Source: Zygnema cylindricum (Eukaryota > Streptophyta > Zygnematophyceae > Zygnematales > Zygnemataceae). Taken from it: 60,336 nt of DNA. This document shows positions 1 through 11,263 of this stretch, piece after piece. Within the stretch, counting starts at the first letter, position 1, and each line of letters begins with the position of its first letter. The notes beneath the pieces are model-generated. The model had not been told where the DNA came from, made no database searches, and saw only the letters and a program-made list of their open reading frames with translations. The translations under genes and the position numbers were made by a program. The DNA lies in the NCBI GenBank assembly GCA_037447655.1, contig JBBHKE010001695.1:126001-186336 (forward strand). Direction: 5' to 3'.

Positions 1-440
1 GTTTGCAAGTATTTGTCTGTTAATGCATTGTAGGTACAAAACTTGATCGTCATCCACTTAAAAGGTAATTAAGTTTGGCGCACTACCCATGATTAGTATA
101 ATTAATGATGATTTGAAGTTACACTGAAATTAAAACATGTAACGATAGCTCAGTGCAAAAAGATGTGGTAGATTATAATCCATTTTCTTTCACTTCCTTT
201 CGTCCTTCCTTCCTTTTCTTTAATGATGTTGTTTTATTTTTGGTAATTGAAAGTTGCGGCAAAGTTAGTGTTGTTTACTTTAACAACGATAGAGTGCCCA
301 TCGTTATGAGAGTATATACCATTAATTCGGTGGTGACTTCTATTATTGGTAAAGAATATGAAATATTGTTAACAACACTATTTTAAAGAGTGCGCTACAT
401 AATGTCACCGTCCCTACTTTATGTGGCATGTTATAATGTG
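1..440. other. AT-rich sequence, no gene recognised
   Basis: Reading frames here are short and show no recognisable domain. I see no repeat or RNA gene before the MITE that starts at 441. Confidence 0.5.
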
Positions 441-884
441 TAGTGTTGTGTATCGACAAGAAGTTATCGCGATAAAATCGATACATATAGCTATCGATTA
501 TCGGGCGGTGAGGCGTCCTGCTATATCGCTTCGAGACCAACAAATTTCTTATCGACGATAAGTAGAAAAAAAGATAGTACGTTATATTATAGTATTGTAT
601 AATATTTTTGAATGTACATAGCATGGCATGCCACATATGACAATCTGTTATGTACTATTTATAAGGGGAGTTCAATACAAACAACTATCCAAATAGCTGT
701 TTGGAAAACAGTACAATTATCGCTGATAGTTCTCGGTGCCGGAGTTATAGCGATAAAAAACCGATATTATCGGCTTCATCTCGATAACACCGGCACCGAT
801 ATATCGTACCAATATATCGATTATCGGTAAGAAAAAAAAGGGACATTTCGGTTATCGGCAAAACCTTACCGATGCACAACACTA
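441..884. mobile_element. hAT-like MITE rich in TATCG motifs
   Basis: The two ends are inverted copies: TAGTGTTGTGTATCG at the left and, on the other strand, TAGTGTTGTGCATCG at the right, about 15 bp with one mismatch. The interior is packed with TATCG/CGATA words, many forming small palindromes. The 444-bp size and lack of coding sequence fit a non-autonomous DNA transposon, and TIRs of this style occur in hAT elements. I could not find a clean 8-bp target duplication (ATAATGTG left, AATGACAC right), so the superfamily is an inference. Confidence 0.55.
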
Positions 885-3848
885 AATGACACGGATAAGC
901 CCCCATCAGCAACGACGATGGATGACGTAGTACACTGCCCAGCTTTATTAGTGTTTATCAACTAATCAAAGTAATTTGTACATTTAAAGCCTTACAGAAA
1001 ATAGATTTGGATGTTGAAGGGGAAAGATGGTGCCACGGTGCCACCCAATGTCGCAGACCAGTCATTAATGTAGAAGATTTTGTTGAAATAACGGATTTTC
1101 AGGAGAGTGATCTGTTTTTGTTTTTTGGCCAAGTCTTACGCTATCTAACCACTGCAAAAAAATTGTCGAATGGAATTTGTGACTTTAGCTTAAGTTCGTT
1201 CTCAATAACGTCAATGGTAACGACGTGTGATGAGCGAATATCGTAGGATGATGACGTGGCTGTCGTTTATTACACGCAAATCGCGCTGATTCTCGCAATA
1301 ATCCAGAATCCTGCGCTGCTCTGACAGTTCTCCAGCCTGTGCGTAGTATCACGTTCTTGTGCAGGATTGTCTTTTTGTGGTGGTCTCTTTTGTTTTTTTT
1401 CCTGCGATCAGTTTTACAAGGATGGTCGGTCGAGGGCAATATTTTGCTATACTGGATGGGCGAATCGAGTAACGCCAGTGTAGTCAATATGATCGAAAAT
1501 TCATGTACGGTACGACCAGTAAAATCTGTACTGCAGATATTCGTTTTTGGATGTTCAGTTTTGAAATTTGAATCATCGATGAGAAGTCTGGTTCCGGAAA
1601 CGTACAAAATTTGTGTCGATATTACGGACCATTACCCTGAGAGAATCCCCGTCAAAACGTACGAATTTTCTAGTATCCATCAATACGTCCATACATAAAT
1701 TCTGGAAACATCCTGCAGTTTTTGGAATTCATGGTCCTCTTTTTTGGCAAAACTCTACGGGTTTCCGCCCGGCCATTTGAAAGATGACACGCTAATATGG
1801 TTGAAATAAAAGGACAATAATGTGTCACCAGTAGAAATGGTAAAATAAAATCCTCAAAACTTGGACTGGTGTAGAATCGTAAATAGTAATGTGTACGGAA
1901 CCATAGTCGCAACAGACCTCTTGGTATGAAGCACAACAACAAGAGTAGGAAATATATATATATTTTACATATGTGCGCAAAAATCGGTGACAAGTTGAGA
2001 GAAAAAAGTAAAAAACACAAAATTGGATTCTCCGGCCAAAAGTTTCAAAATTAGTGAAGTTGACAATGTCACAATTGATAGTGTTGTTTATGGGGCAACT
2101 TTCTATCGACAATAATCCCTATATCGGTTCTATCAGATGTCGAACGTTGCGGGCCGCCAATACATCGGTCCGGTTCCAACAAAAAATTATCGCCGGGGGA
2201 GGGGGGGACTTTCAAAAATTTCACAATCTATTCCGTGCCACAATACTAACATGGAGTACGTAAAAAAATAAGGTGTAAGCTCATTTTATTTGCGAAAAAA
2301 ATTGGTCCACTATTTATCAATAATTGTTAGAGGCATATCCTTAATATATCGCGACAACTTCCTTCACGATGTATCGAGCCGATGTATAGTGAATCGTAGG
2401 CCAAATGTTATGGGTACCAATACGTAACACTAAAAAATAAGCATGACACAACAATATCACAAAACATAACGTTTTCAATGTCACGCATCTATAAAAGCCA
2501 CACCTACGAACTATAACACTAAGACGCATTCCGCAAATCTTCACAATAAGACAAATTTTGGCCATTAAATTACGGTTGCATAGGCACATACTTTTAAGTG
2601 CAATTTTTTTTCCGCCTAAACACATTAATTAAAACCGTAAATGTAAATTGTTACATGAAGTACAAAAATTCAAGACGAGTTTATAAAAAGTATAAACTGA
2701 ATGTTTGAAAATTGTTCAAGGTGTGTCCCTACATAATCGTGACCTAACAAACTTTCATTCTATTATAACGACTATTCTCCATACACGTTTTTTAAGTGTC
2801 CCAATGCGCAAAAAGAAATCGTTGTGTTATAAGTTTGTGGCCATTGTAGACGTCGATGATGCATATGACGATTGTCAACTTCTAAAACATTTTATGTCAC
2901 ACCGTATTTCTCTAGATTGTTCGTGAAGTCGCATGTGTTTGCGTGACATTGGAGGTGTCCAACCTTCGATTTTTTCGTGGATCGTGGTTGAAGAAAATCC
3001 CTTTGCCTTTGCCCCTCTTGTTCATTCCCCGTGAAATGACATTTTATTCACGAGCCTTGCGAACCGGCAACATAAAAGAATCTTGTACTTCTCATTGTCG
3101 AAAAACTTTAAAATATTATGAAACGTGTGAAGTTGTTTTATTTTATATGGAGTGGCGATACTTCACTTTAAAACACATCTCTTATATGTTTTAGGGTAAA
3201 GTTGGCATGACGTGGCCGTGGGTAGAAGAACCAAAGGCGACGACATGCATTACATGTTAAGTTTGAAGTTGACGCGTATTATGCTTTCGGTTTTTGTATT
3301 TTTATTGGTAAGAGGCTTAGTTTTTTACAAAAATGGTAAAGGAAAACCTTTAATTATTATATGGGATGCACCCATATTGTCAAGCAAAATCGCGATCTGG
3401 AAATGATATCACGCACATAAAAGTCACGTCGTTTAGGGAATTTAACTAAAAAAGTTATGTGTTGAGTAAAAGGTACTTCTCAACCTTATGACTTTAATAT
3501 TACACGACCCTTGGAGTGTGAAACGTTTAGTTGATTAATGCAACGCGAATCGATGTTACTTTTTATAACATTATACCTATACCCATATATGTTGACCCTC
3601 GAAGCTACAATATATTTTATTTATTTTCTCAACATTCATATTTATACGCTTCAATTATTGTCCGTTAGTCTAGTTTGGAAGTTTTCTAAATAGTGCAGTG
3701 CACAAAATTAGCCACTCCATATTGGCAGCGTTTGTTGTTTCGAACAAACGTATAGGAACATTTTCAACTATTTGCGTCGACACATGAAATCTCACTCATA
3801 TTCGATTCCTAGTAATAAAGCGTGAGAAAATGGGGCAAACGTGTTCTC
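885..3848. other. Intergenic sequence, nothing recognised
   Basis: About 3 kb with many short frames on both strands. None shows a family motif, a signal peptide or splice-bounded coding. Codon and base composition look like non-coding AT-rich DNA. I see no tRNA, no LTR ends and no tandem array. Confidence 0.5.
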
Positions 3849-4406
3849 ATATGTGTCGTTCTACAACCACCGTTGCAGGAGGAAGACCAGCAGTAGTAGT
3901 GGAAGTAGAAATGGAAAACAACAAGAAACTATCAAGCACCAACTCAACAGCCAAATTTCAGCTAACACAAAATATGTCTCAAAAGACCAATATGCCTAAA
4001 ATTTTTTACAATGATACAAAACAGAGTAAACTGACAATTCCCAAAATTGCAGCCCAAATGACCAAGTAAATCATAAGATATGACTCTTCGAAGTTTCTTA
4101 AAAACTACCCTTAAAATGTCATAATCCCAAAACTGGATGATACAAAATTTCCTAAGTCCTAAACTATATACTCACAGTGTGTATCTACCGTTCACACTAA
4201 TTCGGAAGGTCGTACTACAGTGCTATCCTGACTTATGACAAACTATAAAACTTGTACGTCACTGTACCACGAGTACCCTCAAAACCCTAATTAATACCTG
4301 CCATTAAATGAACAGTGTAATCACTAAATATTAATGCACTAAACGCCAATAATGTGTTTTTCCAAATGTTTACAAATAGCGTCCGTACAATTTATGTTGC
4401 CGACGC

Positions 4407-5458
4407 TGTAACTCTGAGACCTCCATAAGTCCTCAGAGTGGACAGTTTCCAAGAAGCCTCTAGGATAATCCTGACCCCTTTGTGTTTCACCAAAAACAAC
4501 TACCACCCTGGCAGACAAAAACTCTGACCACCTGCACCTCTGTGAAGGCAAGACTCCCCTGAGTCGATAGCAAGAAAAATCTCTGAATTTGCTCCCCTGA
4601 GCAATAAGTTATGGAGGGTCAAAGTTGCATCTTTTGTAAAGAAGCTCTCTGGGAGAGAGGGTCCTATCTTCTAAATTTTTCTAAGTCCTATCTCTCTCAC
4701 AGACTATATCTACTGATGTACGGAACCAATCAGAATAGAGTTCCGTACGCAAAAGTACAGCTGCCGGTGTACTTTAGGTACGAACATTGTACGACATGGC
4801 CTAAATGTCGACACATGTCATATCCGGATTCGGTGCCATAATCTCCGGAGATTCCACGATCCAACGTAGTTTCGCCACGCGTCATCCGATGTGGCAATGG
4901 CCACAAACCGCCGAAATCTTCCTCCGCGATCTCGACGCTAATTGCGGCCGTCCGATTAGAATCTAAATTAATCGTAGCCGTAATCAATACATGCGCGGTA
5001 TTTGTTTCACTTACGAAACAAATGCGCGGTATTGATTTTTAGTACGTACCGTAATCCGTACTTTATATATTACCGGATCTCTGTATCCAGTAATCTATTA
5101 TAGTTAAATGAATTATCGTACGTATACATATTTAATTAATTATCAAACTATACACTACGTAATATTAATCCTAGACTTAACGATTAAGGCTACCGGCTGT
5201 TTCGTGTCTGCCGGCCGGTAAGTACAAGGATCAATTCCTGTCGCCGGCACATACATTTTAAATAAATAAACCTTAACTAATATAAATTTCCCGTAAACCT
5301 CAGGATAGCCTAGGTAGCCATGGCTCTAGCTTCCTCTACAATTTCTCAGTGACTGCGACAAGTTTGAGAGTTTGGAGAGAGAAGTTAGAGATAGACTGCC
5401 TCGGCTTCTTTATTTCTTTTCAGACCTAGAAAATACTTTAAAACCATTAGTTTCTACA
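4407..5458 (-). repeat. Solo LTR B0 (copia family B)
   Basis: A 1052-bp LTR starting TGTAACTCTGAGACC and ending TTAGTTTCTACA, flanked by the 5-bp duplication GACGC (4402-4406 and 5459-5463). The paralogous uninterrupted site is visible at 11811-11815 in the other LTR of element A, so this is a filled/empty site pair. No internal region remains, which fits LTR-LTR recombination. Orientation is set by family members B1-B4. Confidence 0.93.
5175..5250 (+). other. tRNA-like A/B-box module in LTR B0
   Basis: A D-arm-like word (AACGATTAAGGCTACCGGC) is followed about 35 nt later by a T-arm-like hairpin (AAGGATCAATTCCTG). It lies antisense to the LTR, about 210-285 nt from the LTR 5' end. No acceptor stem can be drawn, so this is tRNA-like, not a tRNA gene. 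Confidence 0.5.
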
Positions 5459-6042
5459 GACGCTTAGTCAGCATTAATAATAAAAATCCGGATAAATGTT
5501 GGTCAGAGGTACGGACACCCTGAGTGCGTACGACGCACCTAGTCATTGTGGTCCCCACTTTAATGGCGCCCGTTGAATCGGCCCGTATCGACGACTTAAC
5601 TTCAATCTCTCACAGTTCTTCTCCCAGATGTCTGGCTTAGTCCTCGTCCGTCCGATTCACTTGTTTGCGTACAGTATGATTCGTCATTTGTGTTCCCACG
5701 TGAATCGCGTCCGTCGACACGATTCGAAATTAATGATTATAATCGGTGTCATACTATTCATATCCGAAATATCTGGTCAACATTCCGTTCGTGTGATCCA
5801 GTGAATCCACTCGTCCACTGCGTGACGCGTGTAACCAAATGTCGGCGCTACTCCGTAAAACCTGCATACGCCTCTCTTGTCAACACGAATCCTGTAGAGG
5901 TACAATACACTCTAATGTACTTCTGCTACCGTAACACTAAAAAAGGTAAGTATACACAAAACGATTCAGAAAATATTATAAGTCTTTTTGGATTCCTCTC
6001 ACAACTCTCTATTTATTGAGTTAAAGATTTCAAATTACAACA

Positions 6043-6056
6043 CTCCCCTAAATTGT
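6043..6056 (-). other. Polypurine tract of element A
   Basis: On the minus strand AATTTAGGGGAG directly precedes the 3' LTR. Elements B1, C, E and F have an equivalent AAGGGGAG-type tract at the same place. It would prime plus-strand DNA synthesis. Confidence 0.75.
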
Positions 6057-6059
6057 TAG

Positions 6060-7640
6060 ACTCAATTACTCACTTAGTCCAATAGCTTCTCTGCAAAACT
6101 GCAACTTAGGAGCAGGTATGGATTTAGTTAACATGTCAGCCACCATCTACTCATCCGGTAAATAACACAAATTAATCACTTTTGCAAGCACTTTTTCTTT
6201 GATAAAGTGAAGTCTAACATCCATGTGTTTGCTTTTAAAATGATGACTTCGGTTAGAGGCAATGGCAATGGCTGCCTGGTTGTCACACCAGATACACTGA
6301 GGACCTGTTTGCATATACCCAAGTTTTTGTAAAATAGACTTAACCCATAAGAGCTCCTTGAGGGCAGAAGCTGCTGCCATGTATTTTGACTCCATCGTGG
6401 ATTGAGCTGTTACCTTTTGTAGTTTGCTACTCCAGCAACAAGTTCCATCTCCAATCTTAAGAACAAAACCGGTTCTAGATTTCCGGCTTGGCATGTCCCC
6501 AGAGCTAGTGTCGCTCCACGTCTGTATTTTCACTTATCCTCCTCCGAGTAAAAGCCTAAGGTTTCGAGTTAATGCAAGATATCTCAACACCCTTTTTGCT
6601 GCTTCCCACTCCGCCTTTTTAGGATTATGCAGGCTTCTACTCAAGACCCCCACAGGTGCTGCGATATGAGGTCTCGTACAATTCATAAAATATATAAGAT
6701 TTTCAACTACTTGTCTATATGACTTTGAAGCCATAAACTCTTCCTCCTCTGACTCTAGACTCTCACACACCATAATGCCTGAATCTGAATCCCTTCCGTC
6801 TAATTCATGCTTGAATTCCATGGGAGTTATAGATCCCTTTACATCTTTCATTTCAAATCTTTCCAGCAAGTTACCTATTGCTTCTTTTTAAGTCAACATT
6901 ATTAGCCTTTTGTTTCTGCTTCTTTCTACGTGTATTCTTAAGATATACTTGGCCTCAACGAGATCCTTCATCTTGAACCTAGACCTTAAAGCCGCTTTAA
7001 TGCGATTTATTTCATCCATTGACTTACTTATTAATAATAAGTCATCCACATATACAACAATGTATAGTATCCCATCCCCCCCTTGTAAGACATATACAAA
7101 ATGATCTGAGCTAAATCTCTTAAATCCTAGCCCAGTAAAAAACTCATCTATCTTCAAAATCCACAGACGGGGGGCTTGTTTTAGCACATACAAAAATTTC
7201 ATCAATTTACACTCTAATTCTCTCTTTCCCTTTTCAACATACATTTCAGGTTGCTTCATATAAATGGTTTCTTATAACTCTCCATGGAAGAAGGTCGTTT
7301 TAACATCTATTTGATGTATTTCCATATTTTTATAGCCGTTAGACTTAGCAAATTTCTGACAGTGGGAAATCTTACAACTGGAGAGAAGGTTTCTTCAAAG
7401 TCAATACGTTCTTTTTAATTTTACCCTTTGGCCAGTAATCTGGCCTTATACCTTTCAATGGTGTTGTACGGGTTCAGCTTCACATTGAATACCCATTTGC
7501 TGTTGATGGCTTTTCTGCCCGGAGGAAGATCCACCAGCTCCAATGTTTGTGCCTCGGTTATAGACTCCATTTCATCGTTTGCCGCCTCGATCCACTGATT
7601 TCTCTCGGGTGATGAGAAGGCCTCTTGAATTGTTAGAGGC
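6060..7640 (-). pseudogene. Element A reverse transcriptase and RNase H, broken
   Basis: Copia RT and RNase H, which copy element RNA into DNA. Reading on the minus strand, the RT thumb/palm region includes the catalytic YVDD followed by LLLISKS near 7050, then the linker with NCTRPHIAAPVGVLSRSL near 6640. RNase H (6533-6147) contains WSDTSSGDMPSRKSRTGF, STMESKYMA and CDNQAAIAIA, with the DIRLHF motif near 6220. The N-terminal RT block at 7260-7640 shows the KWVFNVKLN and RYKARL words but with stops. Frames break at about 7260, 6880 and 6534, so no full polyprotein can be made. Confidence 0.85.
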
Positions 7641-8800
7641 TCTTCTGTAGCTGCAGAAAAAGCAAAGTGAGAGCTTGCTTGTAGACGGCTGCTAGATCTT
7701 TCCCCCCCCGAAAATTATTAGGCTGAAATCGTCGACAGACTCTGGTTTTTCTGTTTTGTTTGAATCGTGATCCGAGCTCGTACTGACTGTATAGTAGTTC
7801 CTTTCGCCTGAGTTGTAGCTTGTGGTGAAGCATCATGTGAAGGCACCAGAGGAACTGAAAGAAGAGGTGTCTCACTTGGTGGTGGAAAGTAGATTCGCTG
7901 CGTATGGTGAAAAAAAACATATTCATGTTTTTTCGTTGCTGGTTGATCTGGCACTTTAAATAAGTCAACCGACTCTTGTTCATCTTTAATCTGGATATTC
8001 ATAGAGATAATTACTTTATGTTTCTCAAATACAAAAACCCTATACCCTTTTGCATTATCATCATACCCAATGAAAATCCCAAGTAGGCCTTTAGCCTCCA
8101 TTTTCCATCTATCTTGTGAAGTGTCTAGAATAAAGCACTTGCTACCAGAAATCTTAAAGTGACTAACATCATTTTTTTCTCATGTCCAAAGCTCATAAGG
8201 TGTAGGGCTAACATATTGAGAAGTAATTCTATTCTTAATATAAATAGCACAGTTAAGTGCTTCAGCCTAGACTTTCAAATCTTGCCCTTTATCTGCAAGC
8301 ATGGACCGAGCACTCTCTGGCACTGTTCTATTTAATCTTTCAGAAACACCATTATGTTTTGGTGTATATAGAACTGTATGATTGTGAGTGGTACCTTCTT
8401 AAAGGAGAAATTCTTCAAATTCCTGTGTTATGTACTCTCCCCCATTGTCCGATCTCAAAGATAAGATTGGAACTCCATAAAGCTTTTCCGCCCACGCCTT
8501 GTAGTGTTTGAAGTGAGTAAACACTTCACTTTTATGTTGCATGAAGTAAAGTTTGGTGTACCTCGAGTAGTCATATGTGAACGTGACCATATAGTGGACG
8601 CCTCGAACCGAAACCACTTGTGAAGGACCGAGAACATCAGAATGTATTAGTTGCAGAACTCTTTCTGATATGTGGTCTGTTTGTTGTGGAAATTGCGATA
8701 TGTGGATCTTGCCAAGTGAACAACCATCACATGATTATATAGGATGAGAATTGAGAGAAACTCCATCAACTTTTCCCGAATTCACCATTTTCTTTAGACT
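7640..8800 (-). pseudogene. Element A integrase, broken
   Basis: Integrase joins element DNA to the genome. The catalytic core is readable at 8617-8399, with TFTYDYSRYTKLYFMQHK and the conserved LRSDNGGEY second-aspartate motif followed by EFEEFLL. Downstream, 8101-7718 matches the copia integrase C-terminal stretch (GIFIGYDDNAKGYRVF) and then a low-complexity linker into RT. The E-containing region between 8399 and 8101 is present but interrupted by stops and frameshifts. Confidence 0.8.
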
Positions 8801-9390
8801 ATCATAATTCACGTGTCCTTATCTTTTACGCCACAACTCATTGTCAGATTGGACCCTGGAGTAGAGAACATCATTTTCCTTATATCCACCCATGTCCATC
8901 CGGTACATTTTGCTAACATCTCTAGTTCTTGTTACTGCTACTTTTCCTTTCTTGCTAACAACTTGTCTACCTCCTTTCAAAATTTCTTCAAAGCCTTTGC
9001 TTTCCACTAAGGATGTAGAGAAAAGATTCTTTTTAAAGTCTGAAACATACAAAACATTGTGAAGAGTTCTCTCTACAGACTTTCCCCCCACATCTACCAT
9101 TAAAGATACATCACCCTGAGCTGAGGTTTGAACACTCATCCCACAAGCATAGTATATACTCTTTGGAGGTGTTTGCTGCAGATTTGTAAAAGCCGCCTTA
9201 TTCCAACACATGTGGGCCGATGCTCCCGTGTCCATGATCCATCCTGCATCCTTAGGACCCTCTATTGTTGCCGCCATAGCAAATAACTCCGCTTCGTCTT
9301 GCTCATTGAAGATCAGAGACTCATCTCCATCAGTTGCAGAAGCTGAAAGGAGAGCATTTCCACGAGTAGGATTTCCAAAAAAACCTCTGT
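8801..9390 (-). pseudogene. Element A protease and GAG-pre-integrase domain, broken
   Basis: An aspartic protease active site, WIMDTGASAHMC, lies near 9240. It is followed by the usual copia spacing and the NVLYVSDFKKNLFST strand pair. The zinc-binding GAG-pre-integrase/HHCC region follows toward 8700, with RVQSDNELWRKR in place of the usual LWH-R and a frame break there. Protease would mature Gag-Pol inside the particle. The active-site Asp-Thr-Gly is intact, but the surrounding polyprotein frame is lost. Confidence 0.82.
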
Positions 9391-9439
9391 GATATTGGCT
9401 TTGCTCCCAACCCGGCCTCTATAAACTTTACTCATTAGC

Positions 9440-9713
9440 CTATTTCATCTTAGGACAGTACATGTATCCATGACCCTTCTCAAAACAATAGAAAAAAACA
9501 GTAGAAGATTGTCTATTTGGCCTCTGATTAAAGTGATTAAATTGATTCTGATTTTGGTTAAACTGATTCCTATTCTGATTAAATTGAGCTCTTTTGTCAA
9601 AGCTTATTGCAAAAGCTTCAACCTTTCCTTCTTCTTCAAGGAGTTTAGTATTAGACTCTTCCTCCAAAACAAGTTTTTATGCTAATTGAAACGACCAACT
9701 AGCTTTATCATGA
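9440..9713 (-). pseudogene. Element A gag C-terminus with zinc knuckle remnant
   Basis: After an LEEE-rich stretch and an Asn/Gln-rich segment comes a nucleocapsid-like knuckle (Y-C-F-E-K-G-H-x4-C). Its first cysteine appears to be replaced by phenylalanine, so zinc binding is doubtful. The upstream edge continues gag sequence interrupted by transposon D2; an in-frame stop lies just before the LEEE block. Confidence 0.75.
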
Positions 9714-9774
9714 CTATTTTGTTGGTTTTTGGAAACCTTTAGTCCTCTCTATATCACATTGCTATGCTTGCTAT

Positions 9775-9872
9775 GCTGCCATGCTGCGCTGGTCACACCG
9801 CAACCATAGCAGCATGTATGGAAAATATATTGTGTTGCCATGCTGCGGTGTGACTAGCGCAGTCATAGCAGC
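9775..9872. repeat. Imperfect inverted repeat inside D2
   Basis: Arms of about 28 bp (9775-9803 and 9843-9872) share CTGCGCT-GTCACACCGCA in opposite orientation with about three differences, around a ~40-bp spacer. The transcript would form a long hairpin. Confidence 0.75.
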
Positions 9873-10173
9873 TTACGTACTAGGTACTAAGATTATTGGA
9901 ACGTTCGAAACTGGTCTTCAAGTGACGCGAAGAAACATAGACAAAAGTGCGGAATGTGTTGAAGAAATGGATGGTGGATTGCGAAACGATCCGATGATTA
10001 ATATTCGAAATGATTTAAATTGTACGTTGGCCGTACGAAACATAATGCAGGGTCAAACATGTGATGAATTGGACGCCACTGGAGCTATGGACGGCGACGC
10101 CGTCAGTTTGGTGAGAGACGAGAAATCGCGTCCATCATATGATATTTATTTTGGACGGTCCCGATTCGTTTGA
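9781..10173 (+). CDS. Unrecognised 130-codon frame carried by D2
   Basis: The frame has no motif I recognise. It lies wholly inside D2, in the part not shared with D1 or D3. Its first part overlaps the hairpin arms, so the start may not be real. It could be a captured host exon fragment or a chance frame. An acidic stretch with repeated Met-Asp and Asp-Ala words occupies the last third. I cannot assign a function. Confidence 0.25.
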   Translation: MLRWSHRNHSSMYGKYIVLPCCGVTSAVIAAYVLGTKIIGTFETGLQVTRRNIDKSAECVEEMDGGLRNDPMINIRNDLNCTLAVRNIMQGQTCDELDATGAMDGDAVSLVRDEKSRPSYDIYFGRSRFV

Positions 10174-10793
10174 CGGAATTCGTAAGACTTGTAAATATTT
10201 AACAATGTTTCTCCTGTGTATTAATTATTAATGTAGATCTCAGGTACACTCGCATTAATTTAGGTAGTTGATTGATTACGTACGGCTGGTATGCCGCCGT
10301 ACAATTAGTAGTAAGTTGTTGTGTATATTCGTAGGACTTAGTCATTTCTTGACTTCGGAACTTTTGGACAGAGACTGTTTTGCTCCTTTTTGGGAATTTC
10401 ATCTGAGAATTGTTCTCAGTTCTATTGGCAGAAATATCTGAAATTTTGCATGTGCGTTCTTTCTTGTATTGCAAATATTGTGGCAAATTTGCAGACCTAT
10501 TGTGTGTCTGATTTTCTTGGGGCTTCATTGTGAAGTTGGTCATATTTATCAATGTTCTGGCAGGTTGTTTTTCTCCAACTTTGATTGAGTGTTGTGATTA
10601 TTCGGTTTGGTATTGTAATATCAAAATTGGTGGGAATACTTATTGGCCTAGGAACTATCTGGTTGAGTAGTTTCGGCGTGGTTTGGTTATTTTGTATAAT
10701 TATGAGTGGAATCAAAGGAGGCTGTTTTAGGGTAGTCTGTGGTGCTTCCGAGGGTACATTCATGGCTGAAATCGGCTATGAATAACATATTTA

Positions 10794-11260
10794 ACTGAGC
10801 AGACACACCTTTCATGCTACTAGGAAGTCCTCTAATAAGCAAAGGTGCCTGGGGAAACTCAAGAAATGCCCCCCCAGCAGAAGAGTGTGCATTAATAAGT
10901 GCACGAAAGTTGTCACAATACTCGACCATAGTTCCCCCCGAGTATTTGTACCCCCAAATTTTTCCAGCCACCAAAAGCTCCTCTTGGACATTCTCTTTCT
11001 CAAAAGCAGATTTGAGTGATGTCCAAATCTCCTTCGCCTTCTTTATTTTCAGGCGAGACATGACCAGATTTTTTGAAATACAAAGAATTAGATTGTTCCT
11101 TAACATTGAATTCTTTTTCGCCCAACTCGGATCTGTTTCGTCAACGGAGCCATCCAAGACCCCTAGTAAGTCAACAGTTTCAAACGAAGATTCAACCATC
11201 TCCGCCCAGTACGCATACTTTTGGCCATTGAAGATAGGAATTTTTAACGAAAGGCCTATA
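10794..11260 (-). pseudogene. Element A gag N-terminal half
   Basis: Gag forms the particle shell. The frame opens inside the primer-binding site and reads the usual copia Gag opening, KIPIFNGQKYAYW, then the alpha-helical capsid region with KKAKEIWTSLKSAFE and the LIRGLPSSMKG block. D2 interrupts it. The expected initiator codon is ATA instead of the ATG seen at the equivalent place in B1, C and E. An upstream ATG at 11334 is in frame, but lies in LTR sequence, so I do not take it as the natural start. Confidence 0.8.
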
Positions 11261-11263
11261 ACC
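11251..11263 (-). promoter_or_regulatory. Primer-binding site of element A (degenerate half-tRNA-Met type)
   Basis: Immediately after the LTR end (...CAACA) the minus strand reads GGTTATAGGCCTT. This differs by one base in the first 11 from GGTTATGGGCC seen at the same spot in B1, C and E. It is complementary to the initiator tRNA-Met anticodon loop region. Confidence 0.7.

Larger units (their letters stand above)
3854..6042 (-). repeat. 3' LTR of element A, split by solo LTR B0
   Basis: Positions 3854-4406 and 5464-6042 align end to end with the 5' LTR at 11264-12195 plus 26570-26750. The block starts TGTCGTTCTACAACC and ends ATTACAACA. Net length is about 1.13 kb without the insertion. The polypurine tract of the element abuts at 6043. 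Unlike the other copia LTRs here, I see no tRNA-like module in it. Confidence 0.88.
9721..10786 (+). mobile_element. TIR transposon D2 inserted in gag of element A
   Basis: A 1066-bp insertion splits gag. The left end is GTTGGTTTTTGGAAAC; the right end on the other strand is GTTATTCATAGCC. Flanking 7-mers CTATTTT (9714-9720) and ATATTTA (10787-10793) share the core TATTT and read as a decayed 7-bp duplication. The right ~600 bp is homologous to D1 (29504-30419), and the left tip matches D3 (42590-43790). No transposase domain is recognised, so it is probably non-autonomous. The interior differs from D1 and D3. Confidence 0.75.

Noticed and set aside
1185-1698. Overlapping 119- and 140-codon frames on opposite strands
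   Set aside because: No motif, no splice or start context, and mutually exclusive overlap; treated as chance frames.
3830-4069. 79-codon plus-strand frame near the left end of element A
   Set aside because: It lies in the 3' LTR of element A and recurs at 11266-11478 in the 5' LTR; it is LTR sequence, not a gene.
3854-6042. Reading this block as a second tandem copy of element A with its own gag start
   Set aside because: Once the primer site was located at 11251-11263, the supposed gag start proved to be LTR, and the ATATG duplications showed a single normal element.
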